Shown piece by piece: positions 27,040 through 38,700 of a stretch of DNA of 53,738 nt. Source of the stretch: Mycobacterium alsense (GTDB taxonomy: Bacteria; Actinomycetota; Actinomycetes; Mycobacteriales; Mycobacteriaceae); contig NZ_MVHD01000041.1 in NCBI RefSeq assembly GCF_002086635.1, forward strand, positions 1-53,738, read 5' to 3'. The first letter of the stretch is position 1, and the number at the start of each line of letters is the position of its first letter. The notes under the pieces were generated by a model, which had not been told where the DNA came from, did not search any database, and worked only from the letters and a program-made list of their open reading frames with translations. Position numbers and translations under genes: made by a program.

Positions 27040-28175
27040 GCGTAGTCGACAGTCCGACGGTGGACAGTCCGGTCGCAGTGGATCGGACGACGCTTCACGA
27101 TCTGTGGAAAGCGATCCTCGTCGGCATCGCGATCGTCGTGGCTGGGGCGTGTTACTTCGCGCCGGTGCTACTCGTCGCGCTCGGCGCGCTCGTTCTGCTG
27201 CTCCTCGGTGCGCGCGTGGTTTACCGGGGCCGCGACCGCTACATTCCCAACCTCTACGCCCGCGACGTCCGGGTGTACGACGACGCGTACCGCTCGTTCA
27301 TCGCCCGCTCGCTGTCGAGCCTGCGCAAGTGCAGGATTCGAGGCCACACGTTGTTGTGGGAAGCGTCGCGCCTTCCGAAGCCGAGCCGCCAGGATGCCGA
27401 CGAGCTGTCGCTGGATTTGGGCGTCTGGCTCGGCTGGTCGACGAGGCTGATCGCCGATGCCACCGGCCGTCGCGTCTTCGGCTTCGACACCTTCGAGGGC
27501 CTCGTCGAAGACTGGCAGGTCGACGACCAGGTCGTGTTCAAGCGTGGGACCTTCGCACTATCGGAACCGCTCGCGCAGCGTTCCATGCGCGACACCGGCG
27601 TGAGCCTGCACGACGGGTTGCCGGCGGCGCTCGGCCGCGATGTCCAATTCATCAAGGGAAGCACCTACGAGACGCTCGCCCCGTTCCTGGCCGAGCGACC
27701 GGAAGCCAAGATCCGGCTTTTCCACATGGATTTGGATACGTATGAGAGTTGCCTGCATGCGCTGGAAACCTGCAAGGACCGCTTTGTCGAAGGATCCATC
27801 CTCGTCTTCGACGAATACCTCGTCACCAACGCCGAGATGCGGGCGTTCTTCGAGTTTCAGGACAAGTACGGGCTGGAATGGCGATACCGGGCCTGGGGTC
27901 TCGAAGTCATGGAGATGAACCTCGAGATGGTCGTCTCGCGCTGGAAGCGCTTGACGTACTACCTGCTCTGGATCGCCGCGTACTGGTTGGCGGGCGACGG
28001 CAGCTATGTCTGGAAGTTCTACCAAAAACGGTTTTGGCGGTTTTGGCTTGGCGCACCGATCGGCGACATCTTCTTCATGCTCGGCGCCGCCGGGCAACGA
28101 AAGTCCGTCAGCCTGGAAATCACCGGTCTGGGCAAGTTGAGCGGCGCCCGCCCGTGCGAGCAGAACAACGGATGA
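27036..28175 (+). CDS. TylF/MycF-like SAM methyltransferase with membrane segments
   Basis: A 379-residue protein whose GTG start is fixed by a strong GGAGG eight bases upstream. Residues 18-60 are strongly hydrophobic (AILVGIAIVVAG…), followed by a class I methyltransferase domain with LDLGVWLGWSTRLIA (SAM-binding loop, about 126-140), FGFDTFEG and HMDLDTYESCLHALE. The last resembles the metal-binding DxDxYES segment of TylF/MycF sugar O-methyltransferases. A further hydrophobic stretch lies near YYLLWIAAYWLAG. Family members methylate hydroxyls of deoxysugars on finished glycosides, and homologues occur in mycobacterial glycolipid clusters. The gene is followed at once by the second glycosyltransferase, whose earliest ATG overlaps the stop (ATGA), so sugar transfer and methylation are probably coupled. 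Confidence 0.78.
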   Translation: MSVVDSPTVDSPVAVDRTTLHDLWKAILVGIAIVVAGACYFAPVLLVALGALVLLLLGARVVYRGRDRYIPNLYARDVRVYDDAYRSFIARSLSSLRKCRIRGHTLLWEASRLPKPSRQDADELSLDLGVWLGWSTRLIADATGRRVFGFDTFEGLVEDWQVDDQVVFKRGTFALSEPLAQRSMRDTGVSLHDGLPAALGRDVQFIKGSTYETLAPFLAERPEAKIRLFHMDLDTYESCLHALETCKDRFVEGSILVFDEYLVTNAEMRAFFEFQDKYGLEWRYRAWGLEVMEMNLEMVVSRWKRLTYYLLWIAAYWLAGDGSYVWKFYQKRFWRFWLGAPIGDIFFMLGAAGQRKSVSLEITGLGKLSGARPCEQNNG

Positions 28176-28192
28176 CGAGCGGCCGGCCCGCG

Positions 28193-29452
28193 ATGAAATT
28201 TGTGCTGGCGAGCTGGGGCAGTCGCGGCGACGTCGAACCGAACCTCGCCGTCGGCCGCGAGCTCGCGCGACGCGGGCACGAGGTGTGCATGGCCGTCCCG
28301 CCCGACCTGGTCGCATTCACGGAGTCGGCCGGGGTCGCGGCCGTCGGCTTCGGCCCCGAGGCGCGGTCCATTCTCGCCGCGCACCGAGAATTCTGGACCT
28401 GCTTCTTCAGCCGCCCCTGGAGGGTCCGCGACCTGATCACGTCGCGCCTGGAAATTTCGGGTCCCCTGCTGCGGGCCTGGCAGGAGATGAGCACGACGCT
28501 GGTCTCGCTGGCGGAGGGGGCCGACCTCCTATTCACCGGCATCAATTTCGAGGACGCCGCCGCCAACGTCGCGGAGTATCACGACATTCCGCTGGCCACG
28601 CTGCACCACTTCCCGCTGCGGCCCAACGGCGTGACCCTGGCGACCCTGCCGGCGCCGATGGCCCGCGCGGCGGTCACGGCGTTTTGGTGGGCGTCCTGGC
28701 GTGCGACGAAGAAGGTCGAGGACGCGCAGCGCCGCGAACTGGGTCTGCCGAAGGCCAACGGGGCGGCGCCGCGGCGGATCACCGAACGCGGATCCCTGGA
28801 AATCCAGGGCTACGACGAGGCGCTCTTTCCGGGGCTGGCGGCCGAATGGGCGCAACATGAGCGTCAACGTCCCTTCGTCGGCGCGCTGACGCTCGGGTTG
28901 GCGACCGATGCCGACGAAGAGGTCGCGTCGTGGATCGCGGCGGGAACACCTCCCATTTACTTCGGGTTCGGCAGCACCCCGGTCAGATCTCCGGCTGACA
29001 CGATCGCCATGATCGGCGGGGCCTGCGCGCGGTTGGGCGAGCGCGCGTTGGTCGGCGGCGCCGGCACCGACTTCGGCGCGGTCGCACATTCCGACCACGT
29101 CAAGGTGGTGCGCGCGGTGAATTTCTCGACCGTCTTTCCCGCCTGCCGCGCGGTCGTGCATCACGGCGGCTCGGGCACCACGGCCATCGGCCTGCGCGCC
29201 GGGGTCCCCACGTTGATCCTTCCGACGGACATCGATCAGACGCTCTCGGGATCCCGCGTCAAGCGGCTCGGGGTGGGCACTTCCCGGCGCTTTTCGACCG
29301 CGACCGAGGATTCGCTGGTTGCCGATTTGCGCACCATTCTCGCCCCGGAATGCGTGGCGCGCGCCCGCGAACTCGCGACCCGCATGACCGAGCCCGCCAA
29401 GAGCGTCGCCGCCGCCGCCGATCTCCTCGAGGATTTCGCCCGCCCGCGGTGA
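28193..29452 (+). CDS. GT1-family glycosyltransferase, second paralogue
   Basis: A 419-residue GT-B glycosyltransferase starting MKFVLASWGSRGDVEPN, the typical start of RtfA/Gtf-type enzymes; an in-frame ATG at 28172 overlaps the methyltransferase stop as ATGA and would add seven residues. The donor-binding motif is HHGGSGTTAIGLRAGVPT from His323, followed by TDIDQTL. It is similar along its whole length to the first GT1 protein, including ITERGSLEIQ and ATDADEEVASWIAAG, so the two come from a duplication. The donor site differs (PTDIDQ here, WTLPDQ there), which fits different sugars. The probable acceptor is the lipo-aminoacid or its first sugar. Confidence 0.88.
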   Translation: MKFVLASWGSRGDVEPNLAVGRELARRGHEVCMAVPPDLVAFTESAGVAAVGFGPEARSILAAHREFWTCFFSRPWRVRDLITSRLEISGPLLRAWQEMSTTLVSLAEGADLLFTGINFEDAAANVAEYHDIPLATLHHFPLRPNGVTLATLPAPMARAAVTAFWWASWRATKKVEDAQRRELGLPKANGAAPRRITERGSLEIQGYDEALFPGLAAEWAQHERQRPFVGALTLGLATDADEEVASWIAAGTPPIYFGFGSTPVRSPADTIAMIGGACARLGERALVGGAGTDFGAVAHSDHVKVVRAVNFSTVFPACRAVVHHGGSGTTAIGLRAGVPTLILPTDIDQTLSGSRVKRLGVGTSRRFSTATEDSLVADLRTILAPECVARARELATRMTEPAKSVAAAADLLEDFARPR

Positions 29453-29598
29453 ACCCCGTCGCCTTGCGGGGCCCCCGGTGGCCCCAACGCGGAAGCCGCG
29501 AGGTGCGGCCCATCGCCGCAGGTCACCGCGCATAGCGTCGCCGGTACGGGGCACCGCGGAGCAATTAGCCATTCGGATGACACGCGTCTGGCCCACAA

Positions 29599-29652
29599 AG
29601 TATGGTTTAGAGCTTGTTACACCCATGTCGAGTAAATGGACTGGAGACACCG
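29599..29652 (+). promoter_or_regulatory. Duplicated mbtH-type promoter in front of PKS2
   Basis: From AGTATGGTTTAGAGCTTGTT on, 45 of 52 positions match the region upstream of the mbtH gene near 42.4 kb, including the GGACTGGAGAC that carries the ribosome-binding GGAG. GTTACA at 29616-29621 (GTTATA in the mbtH copy) may be the -10. Confidence 0.6.
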
Positions 29653-29745
29653 TTGAGCATGAACCGGTTCGATGATCGCAGTGGCAGCCCCTTCGTCTTG
29701 GTCAGCGACGAGGGGCAACCCCGGACGATGGGCAATCGGAAATGA
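29653..29745 (+). pseudogene. Truncated mbtH fused to NRPS start codons, leader ORF of PKS2
   Basis: A 30-codon frame with a TTG start aligned to the GTG of the real mbtH. It encodes NRFDDRSGSPFVLVSDEGQ, clearly the first 23 or so residues of an MbtH protein (NPFDDDNGSFLVLVNDEEQ in the intact copy). It then jumps to MGNRK and stops; MGNR equals the first codons of the NRPS gene (VGNRMELDD). So most of mbtH is deleted and the mbtH and NRPS 5' ends are joined. The TGA overlaps the PKS2 ATG (ATGA), so translation of the remnant may be needed for PKS2 expression. Confidence 0.75.
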
Positions 29746-32700
29746 CCGATCACCAGAGTCAGGCCCTGCCGACCAACGGGTCGCCCGTCCGGCGGGGGAC
29801 GGCTGAGAGCTTTGCGATCATCGGCTACGCGGCGCGCTTCCCGGGTGCCCCCGACGCGGACGCGTTCTGGGACGTGCTGCAGCACGAACGCGACGCCGTA
29901 TCGGAGGTGCCGCCGGACCGATGGGACGTCGACGAGTTCTTCGACCCGGATCCCGACGCGCCCGGCAAGATCGTCAGCCGCCGGGCCGGGTTCATCGATG
30001 ACGTGACGGGATTCGACGCGCCGTTCTTCGGGTTGTCGAACCGGGAAACCATGCTGATCGACCCGCAGCATCGGATCCTGCTCGAGACGGCGTGGCAGGC
30101 GGTGGAGCATTCGGGCACCGCGCCGTCCTCGTTGGCGAACACCAAGACCGGCGTGTTCATGGGTTTGGGCACCCACGACTACCTGGGACTGATCTCCGAA
30201 CAGCTGAGTTACGAGGAAATCGAGGCATACGTAGCCATCGGGACGTCGTCCGCGGCGGGCGCCGGCCGCATCAGTTATGGGTTGGGGCTGCAGGGTCCGG
30301 CGGTGTCGGTCGACACGGCGTGCAGCTCGTCGCTGGTGGCGGTCCATCAGGCGTGCCAGTCGCTGCGTTTCGGTGAGTGCGACCTCGCCCTGGCCGGCGG
30401 CGTGAACGTCCTGCTCAGCGCGAAGACCGCGATGACCTTCTCGCACGCGCACATGCTGGCCCCGGACGGCCGGTGCAAGACGTTCGACGCGGCCGCCGAC
30501 GGTTACGTGCGCGGCGAGGGCTGCGGCGTCATCGTCGTGAAGCGTCTCGAGGACGCGATCCGCGACGGTGACCGGATCCGGGCCGTGATCCGGGGCAGCG
30601 CGGTCAACCAGGACGGCGCGTCGGGCGGCCTGACGGTCCCCAACGGCGTCGCCCAGCAGCGCGTGATCGCCGAGGCGCTGCAGTGCGCGGGTGTCGCGCC
30701 CGCCGACGTGGGTTATCTGGAGGCGCACGGGACCGGCACGTCGCTGGGTGACCCGATCGAGGTCCAGGCCGCCGGTGCGGCATTGGGCAAGGGGCGCGAC
30801 GCCGACCGGCCGCTGCTGATCGGGTCGGTGAAGACGAACATCGGGCACCTGGAGGCCGCGGCCGGCATCGCGGGCGTCATCAAGGTCGTCCTGGCCCTCG
30901 AGCACGGGGTGCTGCCGAAGCACCTGAACTTCAGCAAACCGTCGCCGCACATTCCGTGGGACCGGCTGCCGGTGCGCGTGGTGGACGAGGCCCTCCCCTG
31001 GGCGCGCGGCGAGCGGCCCCGCATCGCCGGGATCAGTTCGTTCGGATTCTCGGGAACCAACTCGCACGTCATCCTCGAAGAAGCTCCAGTAGCACCCGAG
31101 GTAGGCGAGGTCGCCGCCGCGCCGGTGACGCCGACGGACGACCGGCGGTTCAGCCTGTTGCCGCTCTCGGCGCGCAGCGCCGCCGCCTTGACGGAGCTTG
31201 CCAAGCTATACCGCGATTGGCTGGCCGCCCACCCGGACGCCTCGCTGGCCGACGTGTGCTTCACCGCCGGGGCAGCGCGATCGCACCTCGAGCACCGGGC
31301 CGCCCTGGTGATCAATTCGACCGAGTCCGCGCGTGAGCAACTCGCCGCGCTGGCCGACGATCGGCCGGCTCCGGGCTTGCTGCGCGGTGAGTGCGCGGAC
31401 CGGCCGAGGACGGCGTGGTTGTTCACGGGCCAGGGCAGCCAGTACGCCGGCATGGCACGCGAGCTCTTCGAGACCGAGCCCGTGTTCGCCGAGACGATGA
31501 CCCAGTGCGCGGCGGCGGTCGCCGACGTGCTCGAAAAGCCCTTGCTCGACGTCATTTTCGATCCCGACGGTGACGACACCTTGCGGCAAACCAGTTACGC
31601 CCAGCCCGCCCTGTTCGCGGTGGAGATGGGCCTGGCCCGCCTGTGGCAGTCGTGGGGCTTCGAGCCGGACGTGGTGATCGGCCACAGCGTCGGCCAATAC
31701 ACCGCGGCCTGCGTCGCCGGCGTGGTCAGCCTCGAGGACGGGGCGTTGCTGCTGGCCGAGCGCGGCCGCCTGTTCGGCAGCCTGCCCGACGGCGGCCGGA
31801 TGGTCGCGGTCTTCGCCGCCGCGGAGCGGGTCGAAAGCATGACCGACGAGTTCCCGAGCCTGTCCGTGGCCGCCTACAACGGCGCCAACACCGTGCTGTC
31901 GGGACCCGTGCAGGATCTCGACCAGGCCGTGGCGGCCTTGGAAGCCGACGGTGTGCGCTGTGACTGGCTGGACACCAGCCACGCCTTCCATTCGGCGCTG
32001 CTCGATCCGGTCCTCGACGAATTCGAGTCGTACGCCAACCGGTTCGAGTTCAGGGCGCCACAAAAGACGTTGGTGTGCAACCGCACCGGCGCGGCCCTGG
32101 GCAGGAGCGCGAAACTGGACGGCGCCTATTGGCGCCGCCACGCGCGGCAGCCGGTCGAGTTCGCCAAGAGCGTGCGCACCCTGGCCGAACTGCACTGCAC
32201 GATGCTGCTGGAGATCGGCCCGCAGCCGGTCCTGACGGCCGCGGCCCTGCGGGCCTGGCCGGACCCGGCCACCGCGCCGCGGGCGATCGCGTCGATGCGC
32301 AAGAACGTCGCCGATCACCGGCAGATCACCGAAGCCCTCGCCAACGCGTACATCGTGGGCCACCGCCCCGACTTCGGCGCGCTCCAGCCGCCAGCCGCGC
32401 GCAAGGTCGACCTGCCCACCTATCCGTTCCAGCACCGCCAGTACTGGTTCCGCGAGGAGCGGGTCCGGCCGACCCAGTCCTTTGACGAGAGCCAAGCCAT
32501 GCGCACCGAAACCGTGCGGCTTCTCGAGGACGGGCGGATCGAGGAACTCGCCGCGCTGCTCGACGGCGCGGAAGGCAATCAACAGGCCGTCGATCTGCTC
32601 AAACAGCTTGCCGCACAACACAACCAACAGCGCAAAGCCCAATCCATCACGGACTCCCGCTACGAGATTCGCTGGGAGAAGTCCGCCGCTGGCACGCCAG

Positions 32701-35700
32701 CCGGCGAAGGATCTGCCTGGGTCCTGATCACCGACGATGCCGAGGCGGTTCGGCCGCTGGTCGACGCGCTGACCGCACGCGGGCACCGGCACCGGATCGT
32801 CGGGCTGCCGGTTTCGGACGCCGACCAGGAGCGGCTCGCCGCGACGTTACGCGCCGCGGTGGAGGAGGAACCGACGACCCGCGTCCTGCATCTGGCGGCC
32901 GTCGATGCCGACACCGCACCGTCGATGCGATCGCTGTTGCGGATGCAACACGACGTCCTGAGCGGAACCCGGCGAGTGTTCTGCGCCGCGGCCGCGGCCG
33001 ACCTCCGCGTACCCATCTGGCTGATAACCCGTGGCGCACAGCGTGTTACCGATGCGGACACCGTGTCACCGACCCAGTCCTGCCTGTGGGGATTCGGTCG
33101 CGCCGCCTCGCTGGAACATCCACGCCTGTGGGGCGGACTGGCGGACCTGCCGCCGGGCGGCGCCATGGACGAGGCGGTGTGGACCCGGCTGGTCGACGAG
33201 CTGGTGGCGGCGCCCGCCGGTGAAGACCAAATCGCGCTGCGCGACCAAGCGGTTTACGTTCCCCGGCTGACGCGGCGTGCGGGGCAGCCGAGCGCCACAC
33301 CGGTGGCACTACGAGAAGACGCAACGTACCTGGTGACCGGTGGGCTGGGTGCGATCGGCCTCGAAGTCGCCGGATACCTGGCCGCGCACGGCGCCCGGCA
33401 CCTGGTATTGACCAGCCGACGCGCCCCCAGTGAGGCCGCGCAACAGCGCATCGGTGCGATAAGCGAAGAGTCCGGCTGCGAAGTCCGGGTCATCGCGGCC
33501 GATGTCTCCAACCCGCACGACGTCGCTCGCGTCCTGGCCACCGTGCGGGCCGAACTGCCGCCGCTGGCCGGCGTCGTGCACGCCGCGGGCGAGATCAGCA
33601 CCACCCCGATGCAGGCCTCCGACGCCGAAGCGCATCAAGCAGAAGTGGACCGGGTGTTCGCGGGGAAGGTTTGGGGCGCTTGGAATCTCAGCGAGGCCAC
33701 CGCGGGCCTGCGGCTGGACTTTTTCCTCAGCACCTCCTCGATTGCCGGGGTGTGGGGCGCGGGCGGCCAGACCGCTTACAGCGCGGCCAACGCCTTCCTC
33801 GACGGGTTGGCGTGGCGGCTGCGTGAGCAGGGTGTTCCGGGGATCAGCGTCAATTTCGGTCCGTGGTTGAACGCGGGCATGGCCGACGAGTCCGCCCGCG
33901 CGGAACTGGACAAGCGCGGCGTCAAGCCGCTGTCACCCGCCGACGCGTTGGCGGGGATGGCCGAACTCCTGGCGGCGTCGGGCAAGGGCTCGGGCAAGGG
34001 CGCGGCGAAGGGCGCATCGCACGGGGTGGTGGCCCGCATCGATTGGGCCGGCTTCCTGCCGCTCTACCAGGTGGGCGGGAAGCGAGCGTTCTTCGCGCAG
34101 TTGCAGCGCGAGGTGCCCGACACGGCGCCGGCATCGACGGCGTCCGGCGACACCCAACTGGTCGAGCGGCTCACCCTCGCTCCGGCGCAGCAGCGGAAGA
34201 AACTCGTCGTGGACTACCTGCGCGACGTCGTCGCGCAGGTGACCCGGATCGACCCGGCGGAGATTCGCGACGAGGCCGGCTTCTTCGACGTCGGCATGGA
34301 TTCGCTGATGGCCGTGGAACTTCGGCGCCGGGTCGAGCAGGCCGTGGGCAAGGAGTTGCCGTCGACCCTCGCGATGGACTATCCGCGGCTGGTCGACGTG
34401 GCCGACTTCCTGCTCGGCGACGTGCTGAGCATCGGCACCCCGGCGCCGAGCGCGCCGGCGCCGGCCAAGCCGGCCGCGGCGGCACCGACGCGCTCCGATG
34501 AGCCGATCGCGATCGTGGCCGTCGCCTGCCGTTTCCCCGGCGCCCGCGATCCCGAGGCGTATTGGGATCTGTTGTCCGGCGGTGTCGATGCGATCCGGGA
34601 GATTCCGGAAGACCGCTTCGACGTCGACGAGTACTACGACCCCGATCCGGAGGCACGGGGCAAGATCTACACCCGTTACGGCGGGTACCTGGAAAGCATC
34701 GACGGATTCGACCCGGAGTTCTTCGGCATCTCCCCGCGCGAGGCCGTGTGGATGGATCCGCAGCAGCGGTTGATGCTGGAGATCGCGTGGGAGGGCCTCG
34801 AACGTGCCGGGTATGCGCCCGCGGCGTTGCGCGGCAGTCGAACCGGTGTGTTCGTGGGCGTGGCCGCCAACGAGTATTCGCAGCTGCTGAACGCCAACTC
34901 GGTCGAGACCATCGAGGCGCACTTCATCACCGGGAACGCGCTCAACGTCATCGCGGGCCGGGTGGCGTTCGCGCTCGGGCTGGAAGGGCCGGCGATGGCG
35001 GTGGACACCGCGTGCAGTGCCTCGCTGGTGGCCGTCCATCAGGCCTGCCAGGCCCTGCATTCCGGTGACTGCGACATGGCGCTGGCCGGTGGGGTGAACG
35101 TCTTGGTGAGCCCGGCGTCCATCGTCGCCACCTCGCGCGCCCGAATGCTGGCCGCCGACGGCCGGTGCAAAACCTTCGACGCCTCCGCGAACGGCTACGC
35201 GCGCAGCGAAGGCTGCGGGATCCTGGTGCTCAAGAGGCTGAGCGACGCGGAGCGTGACGGCGATCAGATCTGCGCGGTCATCCGGGGCAGCGCGGTCAAC
35301 CAGGACGGTGCCTCCAGCGGTTTGACGGTGCCCAATGGTGGTGCGCAGCAACGGCTTATCGCCGCGACGCTGGCCCGTGCCGGCGTCGAGGGCCGGGACG
35401 TCGATTACCTCGAGGCGCACGGCACGGGCACCTCGCTGGGTGACCCGATCGAGGTCCAGGCCGCCGCGGCCGTCTACGGTGCCGGCCGCGACTCGAACCG
35501 GCCGCTGTTGATCGGATCGGTGAAGACCAACATCGGCCACCTCGAGTCGGCGGCGGGGATCGCCGGCCTGATCAAGGTCGTGTTGTCGCTGCAGCACGAA
35601 GTCCTGCCGCAGAACCTGCACTTCGAGAACCCGTCGCCGAACATTCCCTGGGACTCCTTGCCGGTGCGGGTCGTGGACCGGGCGATCCCGTGGCACGCCG

Positions 35701-38700
35701 ACGGCCGGCCGCGTCGTGCCGGAACAAGCTCCTTCGGGTTCTCGGGCACCAACGCGCACGTCCTGATCGAGGAGGCGCCGGCGAAATCCGCGGTGGCCGA
35801 CGGAACCTCGGCGGGCGACGCGGTTGCCGACGCCACCGGGGCACCGGAAGCGGGCGCCGGCGACGAATTGGTCGGCGTGCTGCCGCTGTCCGCGCGCTCA
35901 TCGCAGGCGCTGGTGGCGTTGGCGCAGCGATACGGTTCCTGGCTCGACGACCACCCGGACGCCGACATCGCCGATGTGTGCTTCACCGCCGGTGCCGGGC
36001 GTTCGCATTTCGAACACCGGGCCGCGCTCGTCGTGGATTCGGTTGCCGGTGCCCGTGAGCTGCTGACCGGGTTGGCCGAAAACCGGCTGGGGCCGGGTGC
36101 GTTGCGCGGCGAGTGCGGCGACCCGCCCAAGACCGCGTGGTTGTTCACCGGCCAGGGCAGCCAGTACCCGGGGATGGCGCGCGAGCTGTTCGACAGCGAA
36201 CCGGTGTTCGCGGACACCGTGAAGCGATGCGCGGAAGCGGTCGACGGGATGTTGCCGCGCCCGTTGCTCGAGGTGCTGTTCGAGGCGGCCGGCAACCCCG
36301 GCGATGACGCCGGAAAGGGGCTGGGCCACACGTCTTATGCCCAGCCGGCGCTGTTTGCCGTCGAGATGGGCCTGGCGCGGCTGTGGCAGTCGTGGGGTAT
36401 CGAGCCCGACGTGGTGCTGGGACACAGCGTGGGCCAGTACGCCGCGGCGTGCGTGGCCGGAGTGTTCAGCATGGAGGACGGGGCACGCCTGATCGCCGAA
36501 CGCGGCCGGCTGTTCGGCAGCCTGCCCGCCGGCGGGCGCATGGTGGCCGTGTTCGCCGATCCCCAGCAGGTGGAGAGCGCCGCCGAGGAGTTCCCACACA
36601 TCTCGGTCGCCGCCTACAACGGCCCCAACACGGTGCTATCGGGTCCCGGCGCGGACCTGGAACAGATCGTCGCCAAGTTGAGCGGTGACGGTGTGCGCTG
36701 CACGTGGCTGGACACCAGTCATGCGTTCCATTCCGAGCTGCTGGACCCGGTGCTCGACGAATTCGAGTCGTACGCAAAAGGATTCGAGTTCGCGGTTCCG
36801 ACCCTTCCCCTGGTGTGCAACCGGACGGGCGCGGTCCTCGCCCCGGAAACCGCGCTGGACGCTCCGTACTGGCGGCGGCACTCCCGCCAGCCGGTGCAGT
36901 TCGCCGAAAGCGTCCAGACCGTGGCTGCGCTCGGCTGCTCGGTGCTGATGGAAATCGGCCCGCAACCGGTTCTCACCGGTGCCGCGCTGCAGGCCTGGCC
37001 GGATTCCTCGGCCGCTCCGCGTGCGATCGCATCCCTGCGCAAGGACACCGACGCCCGGCGCCAGATCGCAGAGGCGCTGGCCGCGGCCTACGTCAGCGGC
37101 CATCGGCCCGAATTCGCCGCGCTGCAGCATCGGCCGCGGCGCAGGCTCGACCTGCCCACCTATCCGTTCCAGCGGCGCCGCTTCTGGCCCAAGAATGCCG
37201 ACATCCGCGGCATCGACGGACACGGCTCCGCCGGATCCGGAATCCTGGGTAGCGCAAAAGATCTCGCCTCCGGGGATTCCGTGTTCACCAGCCGATGGTC
37301 CGTCAACACGCAGCCATGGCTGTCGCATCACGTCATCTATGGCACCGTCGTCGTTCCCGGCGCAACGTACGCGGCGATGGCCCTGGCCGCGGTCGGGGCG
37401 CCGGCGCAGGTGCGCGACGTCTTCTTCTACGAACCGATCATCCTGGCCGACAAGGCCTCTCGAGAGGTGCAGCTGACGCTGCATCCGGTCGACGAGGATT
37501 GGACCTTCCAGGTCCACAGCCGCCCCTACGGCGATCGCGACGCTGACTGGTCGCTGAACGCCGACGGCCGGATCGCCTCCGGCGCCGATGACGAGTTGGC
37601 GCCGGCGTCGGCGGAATCCATCGACGCCGTGTGCGAGCGGTTGGACCGCATGCGCCCGCAGCAGCTGTTCGACACCTTCGCCGATATGGAGCTGACCTGG
37701 GGTCCGACCTGGTCCACGTCGCTCAAGTCGTTGTGGTCCGGTGATGGTGAGGCGGTCGGCGATGTCGCCATCGGCGACGAGCTCGCCGAACAGCTCGGCA
37801 GCGAGCCCGTCCACCCGGTGCTGCTGGACCTGTGCACGGGGGTCGCCTTCCCGGCGTTCCCGGCGGTTCTCGCGGCCGCCGACGGCGGCGAGGTAGGGGA
37901 GCTGTTCCTGCCCCTGCGGTATGGCCAGGTGGTGTTGCGGGACAAGTTGCCGAAGCGCTTCTATTGCCGCGCGCGGTGGCAGAGTGGCGGTCCGGACAGC
38001 GAGACCCAGGTGTTCGACCTCGACTTCGTGGATCGGGAGGGTCGCCAGCTGGGCGAAATACGCGAATTCACGGTGAAACGCGCGCCCCGGGAAGCGTTGC
38101 TGCGGGGACTGGGCGGCGACGCGACGCGGAACCTGTACACCCTCGGCTGGGAGGAGGTGCCGGCGCCGGAGCCGGGCAGCGCCCAGAAGGGCGATGGCAC
38201 CTGGCTGATTGCCGGCTTCGACGAGCTGGCCGCCGAAGTGCCGGGTGCCGTCGCACTGGACCGCAGTACGGACGTCGACGCCTGGAAACAGCAACTCGCA
38301 CAGGCGCAGGAGCGCGGCGCCCCGGTCTCGGGAATCGTCTGGCGCACCGCAAAGCGGCCGGGCGTCGAAGAGTCGAGCGGCGAATTCGCCGCGCGGGTGG
38401 AAGTCGAGATCGACCAGCTGCTCGCGGTCGTGCGCGCGCTGTTGGCGCAGCAGGATCTCAAACTGACCGGCGGGCTGTGGATCATCACCGAACGCGCGGT
38501 GGCGACTGAGCCCGGCGAGCCCGTCGACCCGGTGCAGTCCGCGGTGTGGGGCCTGGGCCGCACGATCATCACCGAGCAGCCGAGCCTGCGTTGCCGGCTG
38601 GTCGACCACGACGGGTTCGAGGATGCCGTGCACTCGCTGGCCGGCCTGCTCGGCACACCCGTCGACGAGCCCGAACTTGCTTTGCGGCAAGGGAAGTACT

